Positions 13,929-21,608 are shown, numbered from the stretch's first letter. The stretch is 26,732 nucleotides of DNA from SKVL01 sp051747785 (GCA_051747785.1 JBNJGN010000007.1:1-26732), one strand, 5' to 3'. The notes: generated from the letters alone by a model not told the origin. Translations and numbers: made by a program.

Positions 13929-14897
13929 GACGTCTGAAAAAAGACGTTTGTTGTCCTCCCTCCAAGTAATTGGAGGAAAGTTCAGTATCTGTTTTTACGG
14001 ATACTGAAGCCGCGGTTATCCGACCGCGGTAAGAACGGCTTATAACGGGGAACCTTGAACCGGTCTTCTGCCGAAAATATTTCGGTTTTTTAGAGTTCTT
14101 GGAATCCCGTGGGAAGTCGGGAGGTATAAAATAAAAAGTATTGTGAAGTTAACTAAACGACAAAAGGCCATAATCTTGGGTACCGTGCTTGGAGACGGTT
14201 TTTTACAAAAAACCGGATCAAAAAACGCACGATTGCGACTTGAGCATGGCCACAAACAAAAAGAGTATATTCTTTGGAAAGCGGAGCAGATGCCCCGTCT
14301 TTTTCAAGGGAAACCTTCATATTTGGAGCGAAAGCATCCAAAAAGCGGAGAAATTTACTCTTACTGGAGGCATCAGTCAAATGCAACTCCGGAACTTGGC
14401 AAGTGGAGGGATCTTTTTTATCCGGAAGGTAAAAAAAGAATACCCGAAACACTGCCAAAACTTCTTACCGAATCCCTTTCTTTGGCGGTTTGGTATATGG
14501 ATGACGGTTACTTCTATGAACGCGACAGGGTGAGTTATCTCTACCTTGGCCGTGTAAGTAAAGAAGAAGCCGATATCGCGCGTGAGACGATAGAGAATAA
14601 CTTTGGTCTCACTTCGCGGATCTATGACAAAAAGAAAAAAGGGTACGCACTTTACTTTCCTACAAAGGAAACAGTAAAACTGCATAACCTTATTAGGGAG
14701 CATATGCTTCCGATGTTCGATTATAAACTCACTACCTCCTTGACCCCGTAACGACTTTCCGCCTTATTGGCGGAGGAGTTCTTCGTTTAAAGACGGAGGG
14801 CTAATACGCCGTCCCCCGTTAAATGCAGCGTAGCTGCCCCGCAAAGCGGGACTTAACAGGGTGATGAGATAGTCTAATGAAAACAATTAATTCATTG
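13929..14897 (+). ncRNA. Group I intron 3 in 23S (E. coli 2449), with homing endonuclease gene
   Basis: The exon ends CCGGGGAT and resumes AACAGGCTGG, restoring GGGGAUAACAGG, so the insertion lies between 2449 and 2450, one base from catalytic A2451. The intron's GTCCTC (about 13953-13958) pairs with exon GGGGAU along all six positions, with a U-G pair at the cut, a convincing P1. An ACGTCT/AGACGT hairpin forms the P1 loop. P7 can form from GGCTAAT (14799-14805) and ATAGTC (14869-14874) with one bulged A. The length is 969 nt, including the ORF at 14143-14751. Confidence 0.9.
14143..14751 (+). CDS. LAGLIDADG homing endonuclease in intron 3
   Basis: A 202-residue protein of the LAGLIDADG_2 type. 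The two catalytic motifs are ILGTVLGDGFL (residues ~10-20) and LAVWYMDDGYF (~115-125), both with the acidic residue in place. The RLRLEHGHKQKEYILW and TLPKLLTESLSLAVWY blocks between and around them are typical of this subfamily. The start is GTG; an in-frame ATG does not occur nearby, and the conserved fold begins at once (MKLTKRQKAIILGT). TATAAA at 14125-14130 lies 12 nt upstream. The expected target is the intron-less 23S sequence around 2449. The ORF is intact. Confidence 0.9.
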   Translation: MKLTKRQKAIILGTVLGDGFLQKTGSKNARLRLEHGHKQKEYILWKAEQMPRLFQGKPSYLERKHPKSGEIYSYWRHQSNATPELGKWRDLFYPEGKKRIPETLPKLLTESLSLAVWYMDDGYFYERDRVSYLYLGRVSKEEADIARETIENNFGLTSRIYDKKKKGYALYFPTKETVKLHNLIREHMLPMFDYKLTTSLTP

Positions 14898-15065
14898 AAC
14901 AGGCTGGTACCGCCTAAGAGTTCATATCGACGGCGGTGTTCGGCACCTCGATGTCGGCTCACCTTATCCTGGGGCTGGAGAAAACATACCTTCTCTCCTT
15001 GCTGGAAACGGCAAGGTAATAAATGAGCCCAAAACGATGAAGGCCTAACCAGCTTTATTAATTTG

Positions 15066-15089
15066 CAGACCCCAGGTCTGTGATATAAT
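15066..15089 (+). promoter_or_regulatory. Palindrome and TATAAT box ahead of the intron 4 endonuclease
   Basis: CAGACC-CCA-GGTCTG (15066-15080) is a perfect palindrome directly followed by TATAAT (15084-15089), which ends 7 nt before the ATG at 15097. The palindrome lies where the promoter spacer would be. It may be an operator, an intron hairpin (P2-like), or both. Confidence 0.45.
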
Positions 15090-15096
15090 AAAGTGG

Positions 15097-15572
15097 ATGG
15101 TGGCTAACGTCGTGGGAAAGGAATATTCTGAAGTTGATCGAGCATATTTAGCAGGATTCATTGATGCCGATGGGGCCATTATGGCTTGCATCGAACCGCA
15201 TCGCGAGAAAAATTCAGATTTCGTGTTCGTTTAGAGCTAAAGATCACACAAAAGAATAAAAAAATCCTTTCTTATTTTTGTAAAAAATATAAGAAAGGGG
15301 GTGTGATAAAAAGTAGATCTGTATATGAGTGGCGCATACGAGATCAAAAAGATGTAGCATTTTTGTTAAATCTTATAGAACCGTACAGCTTATCGAAAAA
15401 AGAACAGATCAAAAAAGCGATCATGATATTTGAAAGTAAGATAAATTCTAAAAATGACCTGCTTCGTATTGCAAGATTGGCAGATGCTTTGTCCGGGTTT
15501 AACGTCAGATCCGCGAATCGACGTAAAAACTTTACGGCAAAGATCCAAGAATATTTCTCCCGTAACGACTGA
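15097..15572 (+). pseudogene. LAGLIDADG homing endonuclease in intron 4, single-base frameshift
   Basis: The first frame from ATG 15097 encodes YLAGFIDADGAIMACIEPHR and stops at TAG 15232-15234. The next frame continues the same protein: FRFRVRLELKITQKNKKILS through ...AKIQEYFSRND, ending at 15572. Adding one A to the A5 run at 15208-15212 joins the two frames into EKKFRFRVRLELKIT, a normal ~158-residue single-motif LAGLIDADG enzyme of the homodimeric I-CreI-like size. So one base is missing, either in the genome (a dying homing gene) or through sequencing or assembly error in a homopolymer. The catalytic motif itself is intact. Confidence 0.85.
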
Positions 15573-15799
15573 GCTGTGCTTTTGCGGAAGTACACAGCGA
15601 GATAGGATCACCATCTTGATAGTTTTTCAAGATAGAGGGTTCCTATAATACGGCTCACACCTATAGTTTTCACTGGTGACAGTGGAAATACGGTGATGGA
15701 ATAGTCTGATACTCATAGTAATATGAGGGAACACAGATGAGGTCCCAAGGGTTTGGCTGTTCGCCAATTAAAAAGGTACGCGAGCTGGGTTCAGACCGT

Positions 15800-16078
15800 T
15801 TAGAAGCTAATTTTTTGGCTTTTAAACAGTCTGAACCCAAAATCGAGTTTATACTGTCCCTGAAATAAAGATAGAAAAAAGATCCAATCACGGCGGTCAT
15901 AGATAGTAATATCTATGTATTAAGTCGGCTGATATCGGTAAAATCCTTTTTAAAAAGGACAATACCGAGGGAACTCGTTTTTAACGAGGCCCGTAGAGAC
16001 TTTACGCTGACCTACCTGATCACTGATGTGACAGGTAGAAGATAAAGTCCAATGCATCTGGTAACAGATGGTATCATG
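15800..16078 (+). ncRNA. Group I intron 5 in 23S (E. coli 2593), no ORF, compact
   Basis: The exon ends CAGACCGT and resumes CGTGAGACAGGTCGG; joined, they restore the helix around 2593, a classic group I site (that of the I-CreI intron). The intron ends in G. P7 is a perfect 6 bp, GACTTT (15998-16003) with AAAGTC (16044-16049). At 279 nt it is near the minimum for a group I ribozyme. Exon GGGTTCAGAC (15787-15796) pairs perfectly with intron GTCTGAACCC (15829-15838), and GTTTAGAAGC (15798-15807) with GCTTTTAAAC (15818-15827), forming one long hairpin across the 5' splice site. Confidence 0.88.
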
Positions 16079-16375
16079 CGTGAGACAGGTCGGTCTTCTA
16101 TCTACTGTGGGCGTTGATTCTTGAGGGGATTTCTTCGTAGTACGAGAGGACCCGAAGGAACTGACCTCTGGTCTACCTGCTGTCACGCCAGTGGCACCGC
16201 AGGGTAGCTATGTCGGGAAAGGATAACCTCTGAAGGCATCTAAGAGGGAAGCCAACCCCAAGATTAGGAATCGTTTGAGACTCCTGGGAGACGACCAGGT
16301 TGATAGGCTCTAGGTGTAAGCATCGCGAGGTGTTTAGCCGAGGAGTACTAATGTTTCGATTCCCGCCAAGTAACC

Positions 16376-16624
16376 TATACGCGAAATAATATTTACCCTG
16401 TTGCAGGGAATTACCCTCATTTTATTTTAGGGGCGATTTCCCTTTAGTCGGAGTCTAACTTAAAGAAGAGTCTATCGGTTTACAGCTGATAAGGCCTCTG
16501 GTTTAAGCTCAAGGCGGTTCGGCTAAAGTTTTAAGTACTTCGTTTTTGACTAAAAACGAGTTGATCGCTTTTGAAATATAAAACGGGATAATTTCCTTGA
16601 TCAGTTGGTTCATTTGAGAATTGA
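16376..16624 (+). other. 23S-5S spacer with the 3' strand of the processing stem
   Basis: 16390-16414 pairs with 9713-9737 to form the pre-23S processing stem. I searched the remaining ~210 nt for tRNA features (a GGTTCRA T-loop flanked by an acceptor stem) and found none. There are some short palindromes, but no ORF with good context. Confidence 0.75.
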
Positions 16625-16737
<113 letters not shown>

Positions 16738-16753
16738 CCAGTTCTTAAATGAA

Positions 16754-16791
16754 ATAAAAACCAAAGATTTATCTTTGGTTTTTATTTTTTT
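16754..16791 (+). terminator. Terminator of the rRNA unit (symmetrical)
   Basis: ATAAAAACCAAAGAT (16754-16768) and ATCTTTGGTTTTTAT (16771-16785) form a 15-bp stem with a TT spacer, followed by a T run. With A and T tracts on both sides it could work in both directions. Confidence 0.9.
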
Positions 16792-16817
16792 GGTAGACTT
16801 ATATGGTGCACCGATAG

Positions 16818-16823
16818 TATAAT
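16818..16823 (+). promoter_or_regulatory. -10 box TATAAT of a leaderless gene
   Basis: TATAAT ends 7 nt before the ATG at 16831. TAGACT (16794-16799) could be a weak -35 box at an 18-nt spacing. Confidence 0.55.
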
Positions 16824-16830
16824 TGAGAGC

Positions 16831-17940
16831 ATGAGTTCTAATTGGACATGGTCCGCCAGGCGTCAGGCGGTTATTATCGGTTCTTTCATGTTGGTGGTCT
16901 TTTTAATAGGGGCCGTTATTTTAACCAGGATATTTTTAATAACGCCGGAGGAGGAACCGTCCCCCGAGGTCGGTTATCAAGACCCTAAGGTCTTTTGGAG
17001 TAAGACCTTTCAGGTTTCAGGAGATCTTCACGGTGCTGTAGCTCACTTTTATAATTCTGAAGAGGGCCTGAGGTCACCAAGGGCTGTCTATCGTTTTACC
17101 TTTTTTAATAAAGAAGGTGAGGTAATAAAAACCAGAGAAGGGGAAACTTTCTTTGAGCCGGGTGAATCTTTTTATGTTTTTGAAAACGATCTCTATTTTG
17201 AAGAAAAACCGGAGTGGACCACTCTCTCTTGGGAAGAGGTGAAATGGGAAGAGCAAGAACAAACTTTAGAGGAAAAGGGTTACAGTGTTGATGTTGCGGA
17301 TATTGAATTAGCCGATCTGGGTTCGACTCCTCGTCTTGAGGCCAGGGTTGTAAATACCGGTTCTTTGCATATACCTTCAGTTGAAGCGGTTGTTCTTATA
17401 TATGACGAGTATGAAAATACGGTCAGCGCCTCTCGTGCCACACTTGATCCTATTAGATTTGATAAAGAAGCCAGACTTTCTTTATCTTGGCCTGACAAGT
17501 TCAAATTTTTGGATAATTCTTGTTCTCCCCCTTTAGAAACCGAAGTGGTGTTATTGGATAATCAAGGCGATGATGCGAGTAGTATAAGGAATGAATTGGA
17601 GACTTTTGAAGAGGATGTAGATGAAGGCTTCTCTTGGTCTTTTGAGTTTTTAAATACTTCAAGAAGAGAAAGGGGGGAAATAGTAGAAGCGGTTGAGAGA
17701 AGGTCTGCGTCAATGCGTCATCGGGATAACCCTCTTTTTGTTCTGATCTACCCTAAAGAAGAGGATGTTTCGGAAATAGAGGACACACTTGAACCTTACG
17801 ATTTTGTAGAGATGTTGCCCGTAAGCCGTGATGACGGAGGATACTTGCGCGCTAATCTTTCCAGTCTTTATGAAATTTTAGATCGTAACTGTGTGCAAGA
17901 ACCCGAAAAAGTGAGAGTACATAGTCGTGTATTGGAATAG
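16831..17940 (+). CDS. Hypothetical membrane-anchored protein with beta-sandwich-like region
   Basis: A 369-residue protein with one N-terminal transmembrane helix (about residues 12-34, AVIIGSFMLVVFLIGAVIL), then a large outer part. Residues ~155-245 contain VADIELADLGSTPRLEARVV ... VEAVVLIYDEYENTVSASRA ... LDPI, which resembles FxLYD-type or similar beta-sandwich domains of surface proteins (a moderate resemblance, seen by eye). No catalytic motif is visible. It lies between the rRNA terminator and rodA, 87 bp upstream of the latter, so it may work in the cell envelope. The start is fixed by the leaderless promoter and the following helix. Confidence 0.7.
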   Translation: MSSNWTWSARRQAVIIGSFMLVVFLIGAVILTRIFLITPEEEPSPEVGYQDPKVFWSKTFQVSGDLHGAVAHFYNSEEGLRSPRAVYRFTFFNKEGEVIKTREGETFFEPGESFYVFENDLYFEEKPEWTTLSWEEVKWEEQEQTLEEKGYSVDVADIELADLGSTPRLEARVVNTGSLHIPSVEAVVLIYDEYENTVSASRATLDPIRFDKEARLSLSWPDKFKFLDNSCSPPLETEVVLLDNQGDDASSIRNELETFEEDVDEGFSWSFEFLNTSRRERGEIVEAVERRSASMRHRDNPLFVLIYPKEEDVSEIEDTLEPYDFVEMLPVSRDDGGYLRANLSSLYEILDRNCVQEPEKVRVHSRVLE

Positions 17941-18011
17941 AGAGGGAGGGTTTGCAAAGCATGGGGTTATTACCCTGTTATATTAATTCTGTACATCCGG
18001 GCTTATCCCTG

Positions 18012-18017
18012 TATAAT
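18012..18017 (+). promoter_or_regulatory. -10 box TATAAT upstream of rodA
   Basis: TATAAT ends 10 nt before the rodA ATG at 18028, giving a leader of only a few bases. No clear -35 box. Confidence 0.5.
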
Positions 18018-18027
18018 ATCTTTCGTT

Positions 18028-19155
18028 ATGTTAAAAACCTTACGGTTTATAAAGGATATGGACTGGACACTGCTAATAGCGGTGTTTTCAGTTGTTTCTT
18101 TGGGGCTTGTTACCATGCATTCTTTTTCGGGGGACGACAGTTTCTTTTCTCGTCAGCTTATTCTTCTTGTTGTTTCTTTCTCTGTCTTTTTTATTGTAAG
18201 CATAATGGATTTTAGGTTCTTGCGCAGAACCGGCGTGGTCGTGTCTTTGTTTTTAGTAATGTGCGGCGCACTCATTTCTCTTTTTGTTGTTGGAAAAGTG
18301 ACCCAAGGGGCTCAAAGATGGCTTGAGATAGGACCTTTTTCTCTTCAGGTTTCCGAGTTTGCCAAGATCGTTATCATAATACTTTTGGCCAAATACTTTA
18401 CAAAGCGCCACATTGATATTGCCAGTTTGCGACACATCTTTGTTTCCGGTTTTTACACCGCTGTGTTCTTTCTTTTGGTCTTTTTTCAACCGGATTTCGG
18501 TTCTGCTATTATAATCGGTGTTTTGTGGCTAGGAATGGTAATGGTCTCCGGTATATCCTTAAAACACCTGGGTCTTGTCTTTTTAATAGGCGTAATAACC
18601 TTTTCTGGAATGTGGGTTTTCGGTCTTCAGGATTACCAGAAAGAAAGAGTCCTCTCTTTTCTTGAACCTTTTGCCGATATTGAAGGAGGGGCCTATCATG
18701 TTCGTCAATCAACTATAGCTATCGGGTCCGGAGAGATATTTGGTAAGGGTATAGGTTACGGAACTCAGTCTCAGCTCAAGTTTCTTCCGGAACACCAAAC
18801 GGATTTTATCTTCGCCGCCTTTGCCGAGGAATGGGGGTTTTTGGGTGTTATCTTACTTTTTTCATTATACGGGGTTATTTTTTGGCGCCTTTTAGCTAAT
18901 GCCGCTAAAGGGGAGACGAATTTTGAGGCTCTTTTTGGTATAGGAATTGCTGTTTTGTTTATGAGTCATATAGTTATTCATATCGGAGCAAATGTAGGTA
19001 TACTGCCAGTAACCGGCACAACTTTACCTTTTATGAGCTACGGAGGAAGCCATCTGTTCGTTTCTTTCTTGGCTTTGGGTATAGTTATGAGTATGCGACA
19101 CTATCGCAGAGTGGTATCCAGAGAAGCGGTAAGGCAAGAGGTGGGCCTTTCATAA
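18028..19155 (+). CDS. rodA: SEDS-family peptidoglycan glycosyltransferase RodA
   Basis: RodA polymerises lipid II into glycan strands with a partner class B penicillin-binding protein during cell elongation. The 375-residue protein has about ten hydrophobic helices and the family blocks QRWLEIGPFSLQVSEFAKI, FFQPDFGSAIIIGVLWLGM, LPEHQTDFIFAAFAEEWGFL (with the conserved Asp and Glu residues) and GTTLPFMSYGGSHLFVSFLA. These agree better with RodA than with FtsW, but the two are hard to separate by eye, and no penicillin-binding protein lies beside it here. The sugar transferase gene begins 39 bp downstream. The start follows a leaderless -10 box. Confidence 0.88.
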   Translation: MLKTLRFIKDMDWTLLIAVFSVVSLGLVTMHSFSGDDSFFSRQLILLVVSFSVFFIVSIMDFRFLRRTGVVVSLFLVMCGALISLFVVGKVTQGAQRWLEIGPFSLQVSEFAKIVIIILLAKYFTKRHIDIASLRHIFVSGFYTAVFFLLVFFQPDFGSAIIIGVLWLGMVMVSGISLKHLGLVFLIGVITFSGMWVFGLQDYQKERVLSFLEPFADIEGGAYHVRQSTIAIGSGEIFGKGIGYGTQSQLKFLPEHQTDFIFAAFAEEWGFLGVILLFSLYGVIFWRLLANAAKGETNFEALFGIGIAVLFMSHIVIHIGANVGILPVTGTTLPFMSYGGSHLFVSFLALGIVMSMRHYRRVVSREAVRQEVGLS

Positions 19156-19181
19156 CATTATTTGTTTTTTTAACTTTTTGT

Positions 19182-19187
19182 TATCAT
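19182..19187 (+). promoter_or_regulatory. -10-like box TATCAT upstream of the sugar transferase
   Basis: TATCAT ends 7 nt before the ATG at 19195, in a T-rich stretch. Other AT-rich hexamers overlap it, so the exact box is uncertain. Confidence 0.4.
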
Positions 19188-19194
19188 TATATAT

Positions 19195-20517
19195 ATGACC
19201 TTTAGGAGTGTTAGAGATATTTTCATCCTTGCTGTTGGAGATGTTGTCATTCTGTACGTTTCCCTTTGGCTGACTTTGCTTGTTCGCTACGGAAGAGTTC
19301 CTGATGCGGACATTTTGGACGCTCATCTTATACCTTTTTCCATTCTTTTTATAGCTTGGATCGTGGTTTTTTATATTGCCGGCCTTTATGAACGACCGAT
19401 ACTGGCTCTTAAGGTCAACGTTTCTTCTCTAATATTTGAAACCCATCTGGTTAACAGTGTTATATCTTTGGGTTTCTTTTATTTTATACCTCTTTTTTCC
19501 ATATCTCCTAAAACCAATCTGGTTATTTTTCTCTTCGTTTCTTTGGTTCTGTTCCTTAGCTGGAGAACGGCAAGTTACTGGTTGCTTCGGTCCAGGGAAC
19601 CGACACCGGCGTTTTTAATATCCAGTGGCAAAGAGATGAGAGAATTAAGGGACGAGGTTAATAATGACGCTCGCCGAAGGGCGGTTTTCGTATCTTCGGT
19701 TGATCTGGATAAGATCGGGGGAATGGACTTGCGAAGGGATATTGTTGATACCATATACTCGGAAGGGGTGAAGGTTATAGTTGTGGATCTTCATCACAAG
19801 AATACTGAAGACCTCCTTCCTCATCTTTATAACTTAATATTTTCCAACATACGCTTTGTAGATATGCAACGTCTTTATGAGGACTTTTTCAAGAGAGTGC
19901 CTCTGTCGGTTCTTCGATATAATTGGTTTTTAGAAAACATATCGTCTGCGCCGAAGAATTCCTATGAATTTGTAAAAAGAGGATTAGATATAGTAATGGC
20001 TTTTATTTTTGGTTCCCTCTCTCTTCTTCTCTACCCGTTTTTGGCTTTGGCTATATACATAGAAGATAAGGGTCCTGTATTCTTTTCTCAGCAAAGAGTC
20101 GGAAAAAAGAACATCCCCATAACAATATATAAATTCAGGACCATGACAGCCGACGGAGAAAGGCCAACAAGAGTTGGGCGCTTTCTCCGCTCCTGCCATC
20201 TTGATGAACTTCCTCAGCTTTGGTCTGTCCTAAGGGGTGATCTGTCTCTGATAGGTCCGAGACCTGAAATGCCGGATATGGTCAAGGAGTATGAAAAAGC
20301 TCTTCCTTATTACAACATAAGGCACTTAATAAAGCCCGGGCTATCAGGTTGGGCTCAGCTTTTTGCCGCTGATCCGCCCAAGTTCTCTATTTCCGCTCAA
20401 AAGACAGCTCATAAACTATCTTATGATCTCTATTATATAAAGAATAGGTCTTTCTTTCTTGATCTTCAGGTTCTTCTAAAAACCGTTAAACACCTTCTTT
20501 TGAACAAGGGCAAGTGA
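19195..20517 (+). CDS. Polyprenyl-phosphate sugar-1-phosphate transferase (WbaP/WcaJ type)
   Basis: Starts glycan assembly by moving a sugar-1-phosphate from a nucleotide sugar to undecaprenyl phosphate in the membrane. Of 440 residues, ~1-130 form four or five hydrophobic helices, ~135-240 a nucleotide-binding-like domain (KEGVKVIVVD-like strands), and ~260-440 the bacterial sugar transferase domain. That domain has KRGLDIVMAFIFGSLSLLLY, then GPVFFSQQRVGKKNIPITIY, KFRTM, LDELPQLWSVLRGDLSLIGP with the catalytic Asp-Glu, RPEM and IKPGLSGWAQ. The linker between KFRTM and the LDELPQLW motif is shorter than in most homologues. Together with the O-antigen-ligase-like gene at 89-2506 it suggests a lipid-linked surface glycan. 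The sugar is unknown. Confidence 0.92.
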   Translation: MTFRSVRDIFILAVGDVVILYVSLWLTLLVRYGRVPDADILDAHLIPFSILFIAWIVVFYIAGLYERPILALKVNVSSLIFETHLVNSVISLGFFYFIPLFSISPKTNLVIFLFVSLVLFLSWRTASYWLLRSREPTPAFLISSGKEMRELRDEVNNDARRRAVFVSSVDLDKIGGMDLRRDIVDTIYSEGVKVIVVDLHHKNTEDLLPHLYNLIFSNIRFVDMQRLYEDFFKRVPLSVLRYNWFLENISSAPKNSYEFVKRGLDIVMAFIFGSLSLLLYPFLALAIYIEDKGPVFFSQQRVGKKNIPITIYKFRTMTADGERPTRVGRFLRSCHLDELPQLWSVLRGDLSLIGPRPEMPDMVKEYEKALPYYNIRHLIKPGLSGWAQLFAADPPKFSISAQKTAHKLSYDLYYIKNRSFFLDLQVLLKTVKHLLLNKGK

Positions 20518-20570
20518 AAATAAGAGTTTCTTATGATATATTTTCACTAAGATCCTTTATTTAAGTTAAA

Positions 20571-20717
20571 ATGTTAAGAGCCGTGATTTTCGTTATTGTA
20601 ATGGCCGGATTGATATTTGCGGCCATGTACTATGTCCATAAGGGTAATATTTCACCCGAAGAAGACGTTGACGATACCTTTATTGACAGTGAGTCTACGG
20701 CTTTTAACTTTTTTTAG
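20571..20717 (+). CDS. Small membrane protein, 48 residues
   Basis: A short frame, MLRAVIFVIVMAGLIFAAMY, followed by an acidic tail ending STAFNFF. One transmembrane helix (about residues 4-22) precedes ~25 acidic residues. TATATT at 20537-20542 is a possible -10 box, giving a ~22-nt leader. The next gene starts 12 nt after its stop, so the two are probably co-transcribed. I do not recognise a family. The clear hydrophobic/acidic layout and tight packing support a real gene, but it is too short to be sure. Confidence 0.5.
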   Translation: MLRAVIFVIVMAGLIFAAMYYVHKGNISPEEDVDDTFIDSESTAFNFF

Positions 20718-20729
20718 TAAAACAATCAT

Positions 20730-21401
20730 ATGTTATTGAGGTGGAAAAATACGATATTTATTACTCTTTTAATCGCATCTGTGCTGTTAGCACTTTTTTC
20801 TTTTATGGCTCTAAAAGAAGGAGAGGATCTCTCTTATGCCAGAGAAAGTGCTCTTGCCAATCTTTCCCTTTCTTCCAGTTCCAACGTGGCGCCCGAGTAT
20901 AAAGAGGAGATCAAGCGTTGTGAAAGGATGGATCTATATGACCGATTTAATACCATGCAGCCAGCTGATATGAGCAAAGATGAACTCAGGGAGGCTATAG
21001 AGGTTGCCAAAGAGTGCGCTTCGTATTTTCCAGAGAAGAGAAGGTTTTCATATAAGAAAATGAAAAATGACCTTGAAGATATGGAAAACATTATTGACTC
21101 TTCTCTTTATGTGTTTAACGGATCCAATAAAGATGACCTTGTTTCTGTATGGTATTCCATAGAAGATAACTTAAAAACTCAATCGGATACCTTTGAAGAT
21201 CTGAATCAGATACAGTCCAAATACTGGAGAGTGGAACTTTCTTTTAGAGAAGGGGAGTTAACGCCGGAAGAAAGGGAGAATAAGTTCGGAGATCTTAACA
21301 GAGAGGCACGGCATAAGATGGAGCAAATGAATGAAGCACAAGAAGGTCTCAGGGAGTTAAAAAAGAAGGAACAGAGGATATGGAGGTCTGTGGCTAATTA
21401 G
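20730..21401 (+). CDS. Hypothetical membrane-anchored coiled-coil protein
   Basis: A 223-residue protein with an N-terminal transmembrane helix (about residues 8-28, IFITLLIASVLLALFSFMAL). An almost wholly helical, charged region follows: FEDLNQIQSKYWRVELSFRE, then EERENKFGDLNREARHKMEQ. The charged spacing favours coiled coils. A cysteine pair (residues ~64 and ~91, in EIKRCERM and KECASYF) might form a bond outside the cell. Family unknown. It forms a two-gene unit with the 48-residue protein upstream and is closed by the terminator at 21443. Confidence 0.7.
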   Translation: MLLRWKNTIFITLLIASVLLALFSFMALKEGEDLSYARESALANLSLSSSSNVAPEYKEEIKRCERMDLYDRFNTMQPADMSKDELREAIEVAKECASYFPEKRRFSYKKMKNDLEDMENIIDSSLYVFNGSNKDDLVSVWYSIEDNLKTQSDTFEDLNQIQSKYWRVELSFREGELTPEERENKFGDLNREARHKMEQMNEAQEGLRELKKKEQRIWRSVAN

Positions 21402-21442
21402 CTATTTTAATTAGATAAAGTATAAGGCAAAGTAAGTATATG

Positions 21443-21467
21443 AAGAGACGCTCTCTGAGCGTCTTTT
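21443..21467 (+). terminator. Rho-independent terminator
   Basis: AGACGCTC (21446-21453) and GAGCGTCT (21457-21464) pair with a 3-nt loop. A-rich bases before and TTT after extend the stem to about 11 bp. The T run is short (TTTTC), so efficiency may be moderate. Confidence 0.75.
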
Positions 21468-21526
21468 CATGTTGAGTGCTATTTAAGAAAATATGGGGAT
21501 ATGTGGATAGCCAACTGCTCCGTTTC

Positions 21527-21535
21527 TGCTAAAAT
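21527..21535 (+). promoter_or_regulatory. Extended -10 promoter of the surface-protein operon
   Basis: TGC followed by TAAAAT (21530-21535). Transcription would start near 21542, directly at a possible ATG (21543) and just upstream of the tandem palindromes. Confidence 0.5.
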
Positions 21536-21548
21536 TAAGTGTATGAAG

Positions 21549-21593
21549 GTTTCTCGACCGTCGAGAAACAAGAAATCTAGAGGGTCGAGATTT
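21549..21593. promoter_or_regulatory. Tandem 21-bp palindromes, probable operator
   Basis: The first element has perfect 10-bp arms GTTTCTCGAC and GTCGAGAAAC around one central C (21549-21569). The second (21573-21593) has arms AAATCT and AGATTT and shares a GTCGAGA half-site with the first. Centres are 24 bp apart. They lie just after the predicted transcription start, where a bound repressor would block the operon; as RNA the first could also fold into a hairpin just ahead of the Shine-Dalgarno sequence at 21597. Confidence 0.65.
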
Positions 21594-21608
21594 ACTGGAG
21601 GTGTTTGT

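Larger units (their letters stand above)
14982..15739 (+). ncRNA. Group I intron 4 in 23S (E. coli ~2533), with a broken homing endonuclease gene
   Basis: The exon ends GGGGCTGGAGA and resumes AGGTCCCAAGG; the intron ends in G. P7 is weaker than in the others: CTAT (15643-15646) with ATAG (15701-15704), in the context AATAGTCTGATACTC. The exon GGAGA pairs with intron TCTCC (14994-14998), giving an A-U instead of the usual U-G pair at the 5' cut. Boundaries follow from alignment to the universal 23S sequence and may be off by a base. The length is about 758 nt. Confidence 0.8.

Noticed and set aside
14189..14703. Overlapping ORFs in other frames across the intron 3 endonuclease
   Set aside because: Only the 14143 frame has LAGLIDADG motifs; the others are shadows.
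11856..16078. Group II introns or insertion sequences in 23S
   Set aside because: No reverse transcriptase, domain V hairpin, transposase or terminal inverted repeats; each insert has a group I P7 helix and terminal G.
16376..16624. tRNA gene in the 23S-5S spacer
   Set aside because: No acceptor stem pairs with a CCA-proximal partner, and no standard T-loop or anticodon arm could be laid out.
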